Shown piece after piece: positions 8,768 through 20,542 of a DNA stretch of 64,000 nt. Every line of letters starts with the position of its first letter. Within the stretch, counting starts at the first letter, position 1. The position numbers were made by a program, and so were the translations under genes. Below the pieces are notes generated by a model. The model saw nothing but the letters and a program-made list of their open reading frames with translations, was not told the DNA's origin and searched no databases. Origin of the DNA: Methyloceanibacter stevinii (GTDB taxonomy: Bacteria > Pseudomonadota > Alphaproteobacteria > Rhizobiales > Methyloligellaceae); contig NZ_LPWE01000011.1 of the NCBI RefSeq assembly GCF_001723355.1, positions 248,001 to 312,000 of the forward strand, given 5' to 3'.

Positions 8768-11655
8768 ATGCTGCTCGGCGTGCGCGCGCTGCTTCTGGCC
8801 GGTCTTGTGACGGTTGCAGGCGGCACGGCGCAGGCGGCGGACGCGCAGCCTGGAGAAATCCCCGGCTATTGCGCCCATGCGGAGCCTTCGGGTCTGCCCC
8901 TGCCGACCAGTCTTGCGCCGGACGACTACGAGTCCCGGCTGAGAGCCTTCCTGGACGACCGGCGCTATGTGGATCTCGGCTGGTGCGTTGACAAAGAGAC
9001 AGCGGGGAATCTCGTCCGCGACACGGGACCTTTCATCGACGGCGTGTACTACGGCACCCATCCCGCAGTCCGGGTCTACTACTCGCCCGAGCCATGGCCT
9101 GGATCACCGGCGACCGGGAAGCGCCGATGCCGGATGGCGCGATCATCGTCAAAGAGATGTTTCCGCCACCCGCCGCCCGTTACGAAGGGCTGAGCGAAGA
9201 CGAGGTCGCGGCGAAGCTCTCCAACTGGACCGTCATGGTGCGGGACGCTGCGGGCGCAAGGACGGCTGGTACTGGGCCGAGTTCAGCCGATCGGGGGACC
9301 AGGCCGACAATGAGCCCTTGGTGCACTTGAACTACCCCGATGCGGGCTTTGGCCAATACTGCGTTCGCTGTCACGCATCGGCCAAGCACCAGTCGACATT
9401 CTCGACCACGCGCAACATCAAGGGCTTTCCGGGCGAACCGATCCGCTATCGCGTCGACGATTCATGGCGCGAGGGAGCGATGAGGGCAAATCATGTCCAT
9501 GAGCCGAAGAACACCCAAAGGGGCTCTCACAGGATGGCGGGGCAGGGACTTGCCGAGTTCGGCAAAGCGCCTCCGCGTCTCGGAGCGCCCAATCCCGACT
9601 TCATCGCCCTGTTCTCGCCAGGGCGCTTTCCGAAAGATGCACCGCTGCAACTCCTGCCCGGAGAGACGGGAGATCGCGTGGTCGCGCCGGGGGAGGGCAC
9701 GCCGGGCTTCGTCACCTCCGATCAGTGCATGAGTTGTCACGGCGGTCTCAACAGCCAGGGCCTGTCGGGTCCCAACCTGTTCATCGCGCTGAGCCCCAAA
9801 TACGGCGACGGCTACAATCTCTCCCACTACGGCGAATGGCGATGGTCGCCCATGGGACTCGCCGGGCGCGATCCGATCTTTCATGCGCAACTCGACACGG
9901 AGATCGCCCTTCTCGGCACGCAGTTCACGTCGGACCCGGACCAGAAGACCACCTATGTGCGGCATCTGGAGAATCTATGCTTCAGCTGTCATGCGCCCAT
10001 GGGCCAGCGGCAGTTGAGCCGCGACGCCGAGACGTTGAACTTGGATCCCTTGTTCAAGCGGGATTATCTGTTTCTCACGGACGAGGATCGCGGCGACCCC
10101 TATTACAAGTACGGTGCGCTCGGCCGCGACGGCGTGAGCTGCGCGCTGTGCCATAGCGCCCGGTCGGAGAAGTTCGCTTCGGCCGATATCGGCAAGTTGC
10201 GGGCCTATCTGACGGAGGTCACGACAGGCCGCCTGCGAGGGGCGAACTTGGCGAAATCTATGGTCCTTTTGAAGACGATGATATCGCCGCGGAGCCTATG
10301 AAGAATGCGCTTGGCCTGACGCCGAAGCACGATCCCTTCATCAAGAGTTCGCGCCTGTGCGGGTCGTGCCACGTCGTCAATCTACCCAATGTGGATCAGC
10401 CGGTTCCGTCCGATCAGCGCACCATGCTCGACGACCTGCCGAACAGTTCCCTGTTCCGGCCGTTCAAACACACGATCGAACAGCGACCTATCTCGAATGG
10501 CTCAATAGCGCCTATCAAGACGAGTATCCGGCCTTCAACAAGACGCCGGGGCATGCGCAAAGCTGTCAGGGCTGTCACATGCCGGAAGGCTTCACGAGCG
10601 CCGACGGCAAGATCCATGTGGACCGCCTGCAAGGCCGCATCGCCGCCGTTCAGGACCATACCCATCCGGAGGCAGATCATCTGGTCGAGGCCGACGGCAT
10701 CAACGTCCGCTATCGCGAGGAAGGCATCAGCCGTCACAAGTTTCGTGGACTGAATGCGACGCTGTTGATGATGTTCGAACAGTTCAACGACACGCTCGGC
10801 GTGCGCAAGGACGATTTCATGACGGGCGCCAAGGGGCTTTCGCACGCTCTGGAAGGCTACGTCCAGCAGGCGCGCGACAACACGGTCGATCTCGACATTC
10901 AAGCCGCGTTCGGTGACGGCAATCGTCTCACCGTCGATGTGGATGTCACCAACAAGGCCGGTCACAGATTCCCGAGCGGGGTCGGTTTTCGGCGCGCGTT
11001 CCTGGAACTGCTGGTCGTCGAAGAGGCCGCGGACGGGGAGCGTACGCTGTGGAGTTCCGGCAAGACCAACACCGTGGGTGCGCTTGTCGACGGCGACGGC
11101 AACGTCCTGCCGACGGAGTTCTTTGAGCGCGATGCGGAAGGGAAGGAACAGTATCAGCCGCATCACGAAGTGATTACGCGGCAAGACCAGGTGCAGGTCT
11201 ACGAGGAACTGATTCAGGACACGAAGGGCGACTTCACGACCAGCTTCATTCGCCGCCACGAGCACGTGAAGGACAACCGGCTCTTGCCGCTGGGATGGCA
11301 GTTGCGCGGGCCGTTCCCCGATCGCTACGGCGAACTCAAATACTACATGGAAGCCACGCATCCCGGCCAGGACGCCATACGCGATCCGGACTATACCGAC
11401 GGCAAGGGGCGGGACCGTGTGAGCTACGAGATTTCACTGCCCGAGGGAACGGACCCCGACAACGTGAGCGTTCGCGCAACGCTCTACTACCAGTCCATTC
11501 CGCCCTACTGGCTGCGCCAGCGTTTCGAGGCGGCGCCGCATATGCCTGCGACGCAGCGGCTCTACTATATCGCCAGCCACTTGAATCTCGACGGGACGAT
11601 TCTCGAAGACTGGAAGCTGCGTCTCGCGTCGGCGAGCGCGAAGCCCTCTCGCTAA
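8768..11655 (+). CDS. Secreted six-heme cytochrome c with P460-like N-terminal region; four frameshifts
   Basis: Periplasmic multiheme electron-transfer protein. After a signal peptide (ending GGTAQA) comes a region resembling cytochrome P460 domains (VYYSPEPWAWI, PDGAIIVKEMF), then six CXXCH heme sites: CVRCH (9360), CMSCH (9726), CFSCH (9978), CALCH (10140), CGSCH (10358) and CQGCH (10564). The last 350 residues are a beta-rich heme-free domain (NKAGHRFPSG). The frame changes near 9095, 9260, 10250 and 10480, always in the direction of a missing base; adding four bases to 2888 gives 963 residues. ATG 8768 is chosen because it opens directly into the signal peptide; an in-frame ATG lies at 8693. 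Redox partner and substrate unknown. An MFS gene follows after 94 bases. Confidence 0.75.
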
Positions 11656-11749
11656 AGTCCAAAGCGAGTATGCTTGTGGCGCGGAGCCAAGACGAACACG
11701 GCACGTTGGCCAATCGGAGTGATCGACACGTGATGCAGGACCGCCGGCA

Positions 11750-13009
11750 ATGGAGATGAGCAGCGCGCGGCGGGCCTTGTCGATCGCGGCGCTGGTCATC
11801 GCCGGCGAATCCGTCTTTCTCCTGCCCTTTGTGTTCGCGCGTGTCTTCCGGCCGACGCTCCTCGAAGTTTTCGACCTGACCAACCTCGAACTGGGTACGG
11901 CCTATTCCGTCTACGGCGTCGTCGCCATGGCTGCGTATTTCTTTGGCGGCCCGCTCGCGGACAAGTTCCCCGCGCGCGTTCTGTTGGCCATCGCCTTGGT
12001 GTCCACAGCCGCGGGCGGTCTCGTGATGATGGCGGTGCCGTCATTCTCCACGCTGGTGATGCTCTACGCCTATTGGGGAGTCACGACCGTCGCGTTGTTC
12101 TGGGCGCCGTTGATCCGCGCGACGCGCCAATGGGGCGGCGAGGACGAGCAGGGCCGCGCCTTTGGCTTTCTCGACGGTGGCCGCGGGCTACTGGCGGCAT
12201 CGGTGGGCTCCGTCATGGTGCTGCTCTTCGCAGGACTGCTGCCCGCCGACAGTGAGGCGGCGACCCTTGCGGAAAAGACCGAAGCCTTGCACCGGATCAT
12301 CCTGGTTCTGTCGGGCACGACGTTCGCGGCCGCAGTTCTGGTCATCCTGTCGCTTCCCCATAGGGACCCATCGGAGACCGCTGCGGAACAGCCTCTGTCT
12401 CTGAAGGGCGTGGCGCGCGTGGCGGCCATGCCGACGGTCTGGCTGCAGGCCGCGATCATCCTGTGCGCCTATGTCGGCTTCAAAGCGATCGACGACTTTT
12501 CGCTTTACGCGAACCAAGTCGTTGGGCTCGACGAGGTGGACGCCGCGCGCGCGGGCGTATTTTCGCTGTGGATACGCCCGTTCGCTGCCGTCGGGGCAGG
12601 GCTTCTGGCAGACCGGATCGGCGCCTCCACCATGACGGTGACTTCTTTCATGCTGCTGGCATTCGGTAGCCTCATTTTGGCAAGCGGGCTGATCGGGTCC
12701 GGGATGGTCTGGATCTTCCTTCTCACGGTCGTTTGCAGCAGCCTCGGCATCTTCGCCTTGCGCGGGCTCTATTTCGCGATCATGCGCGAGGGAAAAATTC
12801 CGCGCGCCTATACGGGCGCGGCTGTCGGCCTCGTGTCCGTGATTGGCTACACGCCCGATGTCTTCATGGGACCGCTCATGGGCTACCTGCTCGATCAGTC
12901 GCCGGGCGCGGCCGGACATCAGCATGTTTTCTGGGTCGTCACGGGCTTTGCGCTGCTCGGGCTGGTCGCCAGTGGGTGCTTCGCACGCGTCACGTCCAGA
13001 ACGCGCTAG
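11750..13009 (+). CDS. Major facilitator superfamily transporter
   Basis: Polytopic inner-membrane protein of 419 residues with about twelve hydrophobic helices. The loop between helices 2 and 3 carries the MFS signature as GGPLADKFPARVLL, and a related loop LLADRIGAS appears in the second half at about residue 285. Length and topology are standard for the superfamily and the frame is intact. It follows the multiheme cytochrome on the same strand and may be co-transcribed. No feature identifies the substrate; the sequence is not of the DHA2 type seen at 55739. ATG 11750 is used; a second in-frame ATG is six bases later. Confidence 0.8.
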   Translation: MEMSSARRALSIAALVIAGESVFLLPFVFARVFRPTLLEVFDLTNLELGTAYSVYGVVAMAAYFFGGPLADKFPARVLLAIALVSTAAGGLVMMAVPSFSTLVMLYAYWGVTTVALFWAPLIRATRQWGGEDEQGRAFGFLDGGRGLLAASVGSVMVLLFAGLLPADSEAATLAEKTEALHRIILVLSGTTFAAAVLVILSLPHRDPSETAAEQPLSLKGVARVAAMPTVWLQAAIILCAYVGFKAIDDFSLYANQVVGLDEVDAARAGVFSLWIRPFAAVGAGLLADRIGASTMTVTSFMLLAFGSLILASGLIGSGMVWIFLLTVVCSSLGIFALRGLYFAIMREGKIPRAYTGAAVGLVSVIGYTPDVFMGPLMGYLLDQSPGAAGHQHVFWVVTGFALLGLVASGCFARVTSRTR

Positions 13010-13121
13010 CCTGGACAGATGTATCGCCGCCTTCCGAACCCGGCCGCTGCGGTGATCCGGACGGCTCCCGGTTCCGTATCTTGCAAGCCCCCTGTTCCAC
13101 TCTGATCGTGCAGAGCAAACC

Positions 13122-13466
13122 ATGTTGCGTGCCTATTGCCTGACCATCCTATGCGTTGCACTCGCCCCCATGCCGGTCCACGCGAAGACGCTCACGGCGC
13201 GGGAAGTTCTCGACGAGATGCTCAACAGGACCATCGTGACCCGGCAGTTCGGGATGAGCGTCACCATGCGTTATCGACCCGGCGGTGTTGTTTCCGCCAA
13301 GGCCTTGATCGGGTCTGTGGATGGCACTTGGCGTGCCAAAGGAAACAAGATCTGCTCGACCTTCCCGAGCGGGCCTGCCAAAGGTACGAGCTGCGTCAGC
13401 TTCATGCGCGCAGGTCCCAAACAATATGTGAGCTCCGAGGGCGTCCGCTTCCGCGTGATCGACTGA
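13122..13466 (+). CDS. Small secreted protein of unknown function
   Basis: A 114-residue protein with a clear signal peptide (MLRAYCLTILCVALAPMPVHA, cleaved after AHA-like VHA) and a mature part of about 93 residues. The mature part looks beta-rich, with two cysteines (KICSTF and GTSCVSF) that could form one disulfide in the periplasm. I do not recognise a family. It lies 112 bases after the MFS gene on the same strand and before the putative globin operon. The codon use looks like that of its neighbours and the reading frame is intact, so a real gene is likely. Confidence 0.55.
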   Translation: MLRAYCLTILCVALAPMPVHAKTLTAREVLDEMLNRTIVTRQFGMSVTMRYRPGGVVSAKALIGSVDGTWRAKGNKICSTFPSGPAKGTSCVSFMRAGPKQYVSSEGVRFRVID

Positions 13467-13528
13467 TCGTGCCGCACGCCGGCCTAGCGGGGACGCGGTT
13501 CCAATTTTTCTCAAACCACCCCTGGCGT

Positions 13529-13552
13529 GTTCCCTAGGCAGGGAACTTGCAT
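13529..13552 (+). promoter_or_regulatory. Perfect palindrome overlapping a sigma-54-like -24/-12 element
   Basis: GTTCCCT and AGGGAAC form a perfect 7-base inverted repeat around AGGC (13529-13546). The same bases include AGGCAGGGAACTTGCAT (13536-13552), which has GG and GC ten bases apart and a strong TTGCA -12 box. It could be a sigma-54 promoter covered by an operator, a hairpin ending the previous gene, or chance. The probable NifA site at 13651 lies downstream of it, which is not the usual order. Confidence 0.3.
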
Positions 13553-13650
13553 CGATGCGGATTGACAGCGGTCAATGCGCGCGCGCGCATATGCTGTTGT
13601 CTGCAAGGTCTTGGAATTCGGCGCGCATGCCGCGGCGCCGGGCGGACGCG

Positions 13651-13666
13651 TGTCGGGTTTCCGACA
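13651..13666. promoter_or_regulatory. Probable NifA upstream activator sequence
   Basis: TGTCGGGTTTCCGACA matches the NifA consensus TGT-N10-ACA exactly and is close in sequence to the NifA sites before the nif operons in this window. It precedes the gene at 13712 and the globin/ModD-like genes. A clear -24/-12 promoter between it and the first gene was not found, which lowers confidence. Confidence 0.5.
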
Positions 13667-13711
13667 CGGACCCGGGCCACGGGCGCGAACGGAGTACGGG
13701 GACGGATATCG

Positions 13712-14023
13712 TTGGAAGCGTCTCAAGACGGCGACTGGCACTACTTCGCCACGTATAGCGGTGTCCGCTTGCCCTTGCGTCTTGTCACGCCGATCGAGCC
13801 GGAGGCGTTGTCGAACCGGAACACGTTCATACGCGCGCGGTTCGATGCGTCGGGGCGGTTGCTGGAATGCCAGAAACTCGTCTATGGCGAGATCGAACTG
13901 ACGCACCGCTATGAGTATGACGTGGACGGCACCTTGCTGCAGGCGGAAGTCACAATGTTGGATGAGGACACACGCATCTTGCGTTGCGATGGCGCCTCCC
14001 TGGCAAGCGCCGGGGAGGGATAG
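13712..14023 (+). CDS. Small protein of unknown function (DUF6156-like)
   Basis: The conserved-looking part starts with DGDWHYFATYSGVRLPLRLV and runs about 100 residues, with RARFDASGRL and KLVYGEIELTHRYEYD. It recalls the DUF6156 family, a recollection I cannot check. The frame is open upstream to 13547, but the upstream residues are arginine-rich, low complexity and overlap a probable NifA site, so I place the start at TTG 13712; this is uncertain. It overlaps nothing and is followed after three bases by a 54-residue gene and then a globin and a ModD-like gene, probably one operon. Role unknown; location suggests a nitrogen-fixation or molybdenum link. Confidence 0.5.
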   Translation: MEASQDGDWHYFATYSGVRLPLRLVTPIEPEALSNRNTFIRARFDASGRLLECQKLVYGEIELTHRYEYDVDGTLLQAEVTMLDEDTRILRCDGASLASAGEG

Positions 14024-14026
14024 GCC

Positions 14027-14191
14027 ATGACCGTCGAGCAGTTGCTGAAGGCGCTGAAGGACATGCCCAAGACCGCCGTCGTACTTGTCGAAGAAGACGG
14101 CGGACTGGCGAAGGTCGGTGGGATCGAGCGGCTTGAGGGAACCGGCGGGATGCCCGACGAAGTTCTTCTCATCCCGGATATGAGCGAGTGA
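14027..14191 (+). CDS. 54-residue protein of unknown function
   Basis: ATG 14027 is preceded by GGGAGGGATAG, a good ribosome site. The product begins MTVEQLLKALKDMPKTAVVL and ends LIPDMSE, with an amphipathic helix followed by a short beta region; it is acidic and soluble. Its stop codon overlaps the GTG start of the globin gene (GTGA), which points to translational coupling. It is too short for a family assignment by eye. The tight packing between two other genes is the main support. Confidence 0.55.
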   Translation: MTVEQLLKALKDMPKTAVVLVEEDGGLAKVGGIERLEGTGGMPDEVLLIPDMSE

Positions 14192-14757
14192 ACCAAAAGG
14201 GACGATATCGAGTGAGGCACCAAAGACGTCATAGAGCGGGGCAATCGTCACATCGAGCTGGACAGTCAACAGATGGAGCTGGGCAATCGACGCATCAATG
14301 CCAGGCAAGCTCGGCCCAGTTCGAGCAAGAGGCGCCCAAGCCGGCTCCCGACACACTGTTTGCACGGATCGGCGGAGCGGACGGCGTGCACCGGCTCGTC
14401 GAGACCTTTTACGGGCGCATGGATACGCTTCCCGAAGCGCGGGGCATTCGCGCGATGCATGCGCCGGATCTTTCGGAGACCAAGGAGGTCCTGCGGCGCT
14501 ATTTCGGCGAATGGATGGGCGGGCCGAAGCTCTACTCGGCGGAACGGGGGCACCCGCGGCTTCGCAGCCGCCATATCCGTTTTCGCATTGGGGAGGTGGA
14601 GCGCGACGCCTGGCTCTTATGTATGCGCCAGGCGCTCGAGGCAACCGTCGCGGAACCCGCCTTGCGTGAAGAGTTGTACGGCGCCCTGGCGAAGCTCGCC
14701 AACTGGATGCGGAACGATCCCGGAAACCCGCACGATGCGCAGCATCATGGGCGCTGA
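14188..14757 (+). CDS. Truncated hemoglobin (group II-like globin)
   Basis: Residues about 60-180 form a truncated globin: LFARIGGADGVHRLVETFY at the start, WMGGPKLYSAERGHPRLRSRH around the heme pocket with the likely proximal His in RSRHIRF, and RDAWLLCMRQAL after it, as in group II. Such proteins bind oxygen or NO; beside nif genes a role in oxygen or NO control is plausible. The first 55 residues are unusual, with degenerate repeats (HRAGQSS, HRAGQST, DGAGQST), and are probably not part of the fold. GTG 14188 overlaps the previous stop; a later start or a small sequence error cannot be excluded. It is followed by the ModD-like gene. Confidence 0.75.
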   Translation: MNQKGRYRVRHQRRHRAGQSSHRAGQSTDGAGQSTHQCQASSAQFEQEAPKPAPDTLFARIGGADGVHRLVETFYGRMDTLPEARGIRAMHAPDLSETKEVLRRYFGEWMGGPKLYSAERGHPRLRSRHIRFRIGEVERDAWLLCMRQALEATVAEPALREELYGALAKLANWMRNDPGNPHDAQHHGR

Positions 14758-14769
14758 TAAATATTGCTC

Positions 14770-15639
14770 ATGACCGATTTTCCGCCGCCTCCAATCCTGG
14801 CACCCGAGGACCATTGGGCGTTGCTCTCGGACGATGCGCCTTACGGAGATCTCACGACGGAAAGCCTCGGCATTGGCGGCGGCAACGGCTCGATCCGTTT
14901 TGCCGCGCGGCAAGCGATGACGGTTGCCGGGCTCGAAGATGCGGCGGCTTTGCTGTCTCTCGCGGGCGTTTCTGTGACGACGCATGCGCGTTCGGGCGAC
15001 CGCTTGGCGTCCGGCGCCACGCTCCTCGAAGGGGAGGGGCCTGCGTCCGCCCTGCACAGGGGCTGGAAGGTCAGCCAGACTTTCCTTGAGATTTGGTCCG
15101 GTGTCGCCACGGCCGCGCGTGCCTTGACCGATGCGGCTCAAGCCGTTCGCGCCGACGCCGTCGTCGCCTGCACGCGCAAGAACGTGCCGGGCACGAAAGC
15201 CATGGCGGCCGCGGCCGTCCGCGCCGGCGGGGCCGTGATGCACCGGCTGGGTCTGTCCGAGACGCTGCTTGTCTTTCCCGAACATCGCGCGTTCCTGCCG
15301 AACAGCGACCTCGCGTCTCTCGCGCAACGGCTGAAGTCCGTCGCGCCCGAGAAGAAATGCATCATCGAGGTTCTGTCCGTCGCGGAGGGGATCGATGCGG
15401 CCAAGGCCGGTTTCGACGTCATCCAGACCGAGAAGTTCAGTCCCCAGGAGGTGGCCGAGCTCGCGCAAGCCATCTCGTCGATCACACCAAAGCCGGTGCT
15501 TGCGGCCGCCGGCGGTATCACGCCTGAGAACGCCGGAAATTATGTGCAGTCCGGAGCAGACGTGCTGGTCAGCTCTTGGCCGTATACGGCACGTCCTGCG
15601 GACATCGCCGTGAGTCTCGGGCCGCCGCCTCATGAATGA
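14770..15639 (+). CDS. modD: ModD-like protein (quinolinate phosphoribosyltransferase fold)
   Basis: About 289 residues related to nicotinate-nucleotide pyrophosphorylase (NadC), of the ModD type that is found with molybdenum transport genes. Visible family features are the N-terminal DDAPYGDLTTE, the phosphate-binding region ACTRKNVPGTKAMAAAAV, HRLGLSETLLVF and the C-terminal barrel end VLAAAGGITPENAGNYVQSGAD. NadC makes nicotinate mononucleotide; the ModD reaction is not established. ATG 14770 is used; TTG 14764 is in frame two codons earlier. Its position next to nifA, with modABC 38 kb away, supports ModD rather than housekeeping NadC, but the two are hard to separate by eye. Confidence 0.75.
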   Translation: MTDFPPPPILAPEDHWALLSDDAPYGDLTTESLGIGGGNGSIRFAARQAMTVAGLEDAAALLSLAGVSVTTHARSGDRLASGATLLEGEGPASALHRGWKVSQTFLEIWSGVATAARALTDAAQAVRADAVVACTRKNVPGTKAMAAAAVRAGGAVMHRLGLSETLLVFPEHRAFLPNSDLASLAQRLKSVAPEKKCIIEVLSVAEGIDAAKAGFDVIQTEKFSPQEVAELAQAISSITPKPVLAAAGGITPENAGNYVQSGADVLVSSWPYTARPADIAVSLGPPPHE

Positions 15640-15974
15640 GGTGCAGGTACCGCATTGCATGCGGCGAATTGCTGCATCTGCGAAATATCCTGCGCAAACA
15701 ATAGGCGTTCCGGACTGCTCACTACGCCCAATTTCATGACCTACGTCAGGACTTGGGGTGCAAATCGAGCGGATGCGCGTGGTCGCGGCCACGGTGATCC
15801 GGGTTGCTAAGCAAAGCGATCAATTCTTCAGCACCACCGGCCAGAAGGTTAGGCACGACAAGCCGCCGTTGCTGACACAAGATGAGATCAATTCCAAACA
15901 TCTAGTGACGGGGATGACGGCACGGGACCCCGAGATGGTGAGTGCAAGTCCTCCGTCGGAAGTGAGAAATCACC
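15640..15974. other. Leader region of nifA, no clear element
   Basis: This 335-base gap separates the ModD-like gene from nifA. A small inverted repeat CCGCAT-TGC-ATGCGG (15650-15664) follows the ModD-like stop and has no T run. I looked for a TGT-N10-ACA NifA site, a -24/-12 pair and a TTGA-N6-TCAA FixK box and found none convincing. A purine-rich GGAAGTGAG about ten bases before ATG 15975 is a plausible ribosome site. Confidence 0.4.
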
Positions 15975-17711
<1,737 letters not shown>

Positions 17712-17718
17712 CCGAGCC

Positions 17719-17751
17719 TGTCGGGGTTCCGACATTGTCTGGGGTCTGACA
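17719..17751. promoter_or_regulatory. Two tandem NifA upstream activator sequences
   Basis: TGTCGGGGTTCCGACA (17719-17734) and TGTCTGGGGTCTGACA (17736-17751) both match TGT-N10-ACA exactly and are separated by one base. They start only eight bases after the nifA stop codon and lie about 60-90 bases upstream of the weak -24/-12 element that precedes the ferredoxin gene. Confidence 0.8.
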
Positions 17752-17806
17752 GGCAGCGCGCGTTCAGCGCCACAATAAAACTGTTCTAATTCAACCTATT
17801 ATCGAC

Positions 17807-17822
17807 TGGCATGGCGCTTGAA
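17807..17822 (+). promoter_or_regulatory. Weak sigma-54 -24/-12 promoter candidate
   Basis: TGGCATGGCGCTTGAA has the -24 GG and TGGCA of the consensus and TTG at -12, but GA in place of the usual GC. Spacing of ten bases is correct and it lies at a typical distance from the tandem NifA sites. It would leave an untranslated leader of about 155 bases before the ferredoxin ATG at 17990, in which I see no further element. Confidence 0.45.
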
Positions 17823-17989
17823 AGACGCTTCATGTCCGGTTCGCGTGCGAGCCATGGTCGCTGGATGTCGTGCTGTCCCTGCATGCCCGCGACCATCCCC
17901 TCGTTCCGAGCCGGACTCGTCCTGCAGCCGGTGCTTCGACGGTTGGCGTCGCTAGACCGGGCTGGAAGGGAAGGAAGGAGCCACGAGCC

Positions 17990-18184
17990 ATGGCCTACAA
18001 GATTGTCGCCTCGCAATGCACCGTGTGCAGCGCCTGCGAATTCGAATGCCCGAACGCCGCGATCTCGCTGAAGAACGACATGTACGTGATCAATCCTGAT
18101 CTGTGCACCGAGTGCGAAGGTCAGTACGACACCCCGCAATGCGCTGTGGTGTGCCCGGTCGAAGACACCTGCATACCGGCCTAG
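17990..18184 (+). CDS. 2[4Fe-4S] ferredoxin, FdxN type
   Basis: A 64-residue soluble electron carrier. The first cluster motif is [12 protein letters not shown], the second CTEC with spaced CAVVCP, giving the eight-plus cysteines of nif-linked 2[4Fe-4S] ferredoxins. ATG 17990 has a strong ribosome site (AAGGAAGGAG) ten bases upstream. It is the first gene of unit A (ferredoxin, LRV protein, sufBCDS) behind tandem NifA sites. It is a close relative of the ferredoxin after nifB at 25815 (both start M[16 protein letters not shown]), so the two are probably paralogs with related electron-donor roles to nitrogenase or NifB. Which one is the main donor cannot be told. Confidence 0.9.
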   Translation: MAYKIVASQCTVCSACEFECPNAAISLKNDMYVINPDLCTECEGQYDTPQCAVVCPVEDTCIPA

Positions 18185-18196
18185 GACCTCACAGAC

Positions 18197-18957
18197 GTGT
18201 CTCGGCAAGCAGCAATACGGCGGAAACAGATCCGGTCGACTGGGAAGGCCACCCCGTCTCCTGCCGCGATTGCCCGCACGAACTGATCCGTGCGGAAGAG
18301 CGCTGCGATTTGGGCCGCATCTGCGTACGTGACAGACGCGCCCGCCGCATCGATCGCTTCTTTGCCCAGAACCCGAAAGAGGCCGACAACTACCTCGACC
18401 ACCCCTATTTCGAAGCGCGTGTCCTCGCGGCCAAATACGCCAGCATCTTTCTGCTGCCGCGGCTACTGCACGACCCGGAACCGGATGTCCGTGCAATGGT
18501 CGCCCATCGGTTGCCGGCCAACCGTGTTCTTGAGTTGCGACAGGATCCGGACCGCAAAGTGCGGATGGTCGTGACCCAGCGCGTCGAAGGCGAGGCGCTC
18601 GTCTCGATGTTTCACGACCCGGACTATTGGATCCGGGTCGTCGCCGCCCGGCGCGTGACCCCGGACGTTCTTCCCATCGCGATAAATGACAAGGACCCCC
18701 AGGTACGCCGCGAAGTCGCCCGGCGCATCAAGCCGGAATTTCTGCCCGGCATGATGCGCGATGCGGACTCGCTCGTGCGCGTAACAGTCGCCGAGAGGCT
18801 GGAGCCGGCGCAGTTGACCCCGCTGGTGGACGACGAGGATTTGCGTGTGCGCTTCGCGGTGGCTGAGCGCGGCACGCCGAAAGCGCTATCGAAACTCATC
18901 GACGATCCCGATCCCGAGGTGCGCCGCATCGCACGGGAACGATACGAGCAGACCTAA
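18197..18957 (+). CDS. LRV-type leucine-rich-variant repeat protein with N-terminal 4Fe-4S motif (first copy)
   Basis: Homolog of the Azotobacter LRV protein, which carries an N-terminal [4Fe-4S] cluster and curved alpha-helical repeats; function unknown, often near nif genes. Here VSCRDCPHE with later Cys residues (ERCDLGRICVRD) is the cluster region, and about seven repeats of some 24 residues follow (pattern LHDPEPDVRAMVAHRLP). No ATG, GTG or TTG lies in frame just before DPVDWEGHP; GTG 18197 in the neighbouring frame would work with one missing base near 18200, so I give that as the likely start. It sits between the ferredoxin and sufB. A second copy is at 26932. Confidence 0.8.
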
Positions 18958-18969
18958 CCGGAGGCCATC

Positions 18970-20481
<1,512 letters not shown>

Positions 20482-20542
20482 GGGCTTCCCGCGCCGCGAT
20501 GGATGCTGAGATGAAACATTCGCTGAGAAAAGGACGCGCACG

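Noticed and set aside
8967-9300. N-terminal part of the long frame ending at 10301
   Set aside because: Residues before about 9260 in that frame are an out-of-frame shadow; the real protein reads in two other frames there before joining this one.
15650-15664. Rho-independent terminator after the ModD-like gene
   Set aside because: The six-base inverted repeat is short and has no T run.
15640-15974. Sigma-54 promoter or FixK box before nifA
   Set aside because: GGCAC and TTGCT occur but 17 bases apart; ATCAA half sites lack a matching TTGAT partner. Nothing met the consensus.
18103-18196. ATG 18103 as start of the LRV protein
   Set aside because: It would overlap the ferredoxin gene by 82 bases and adds an arginine-rich shadow sequence.
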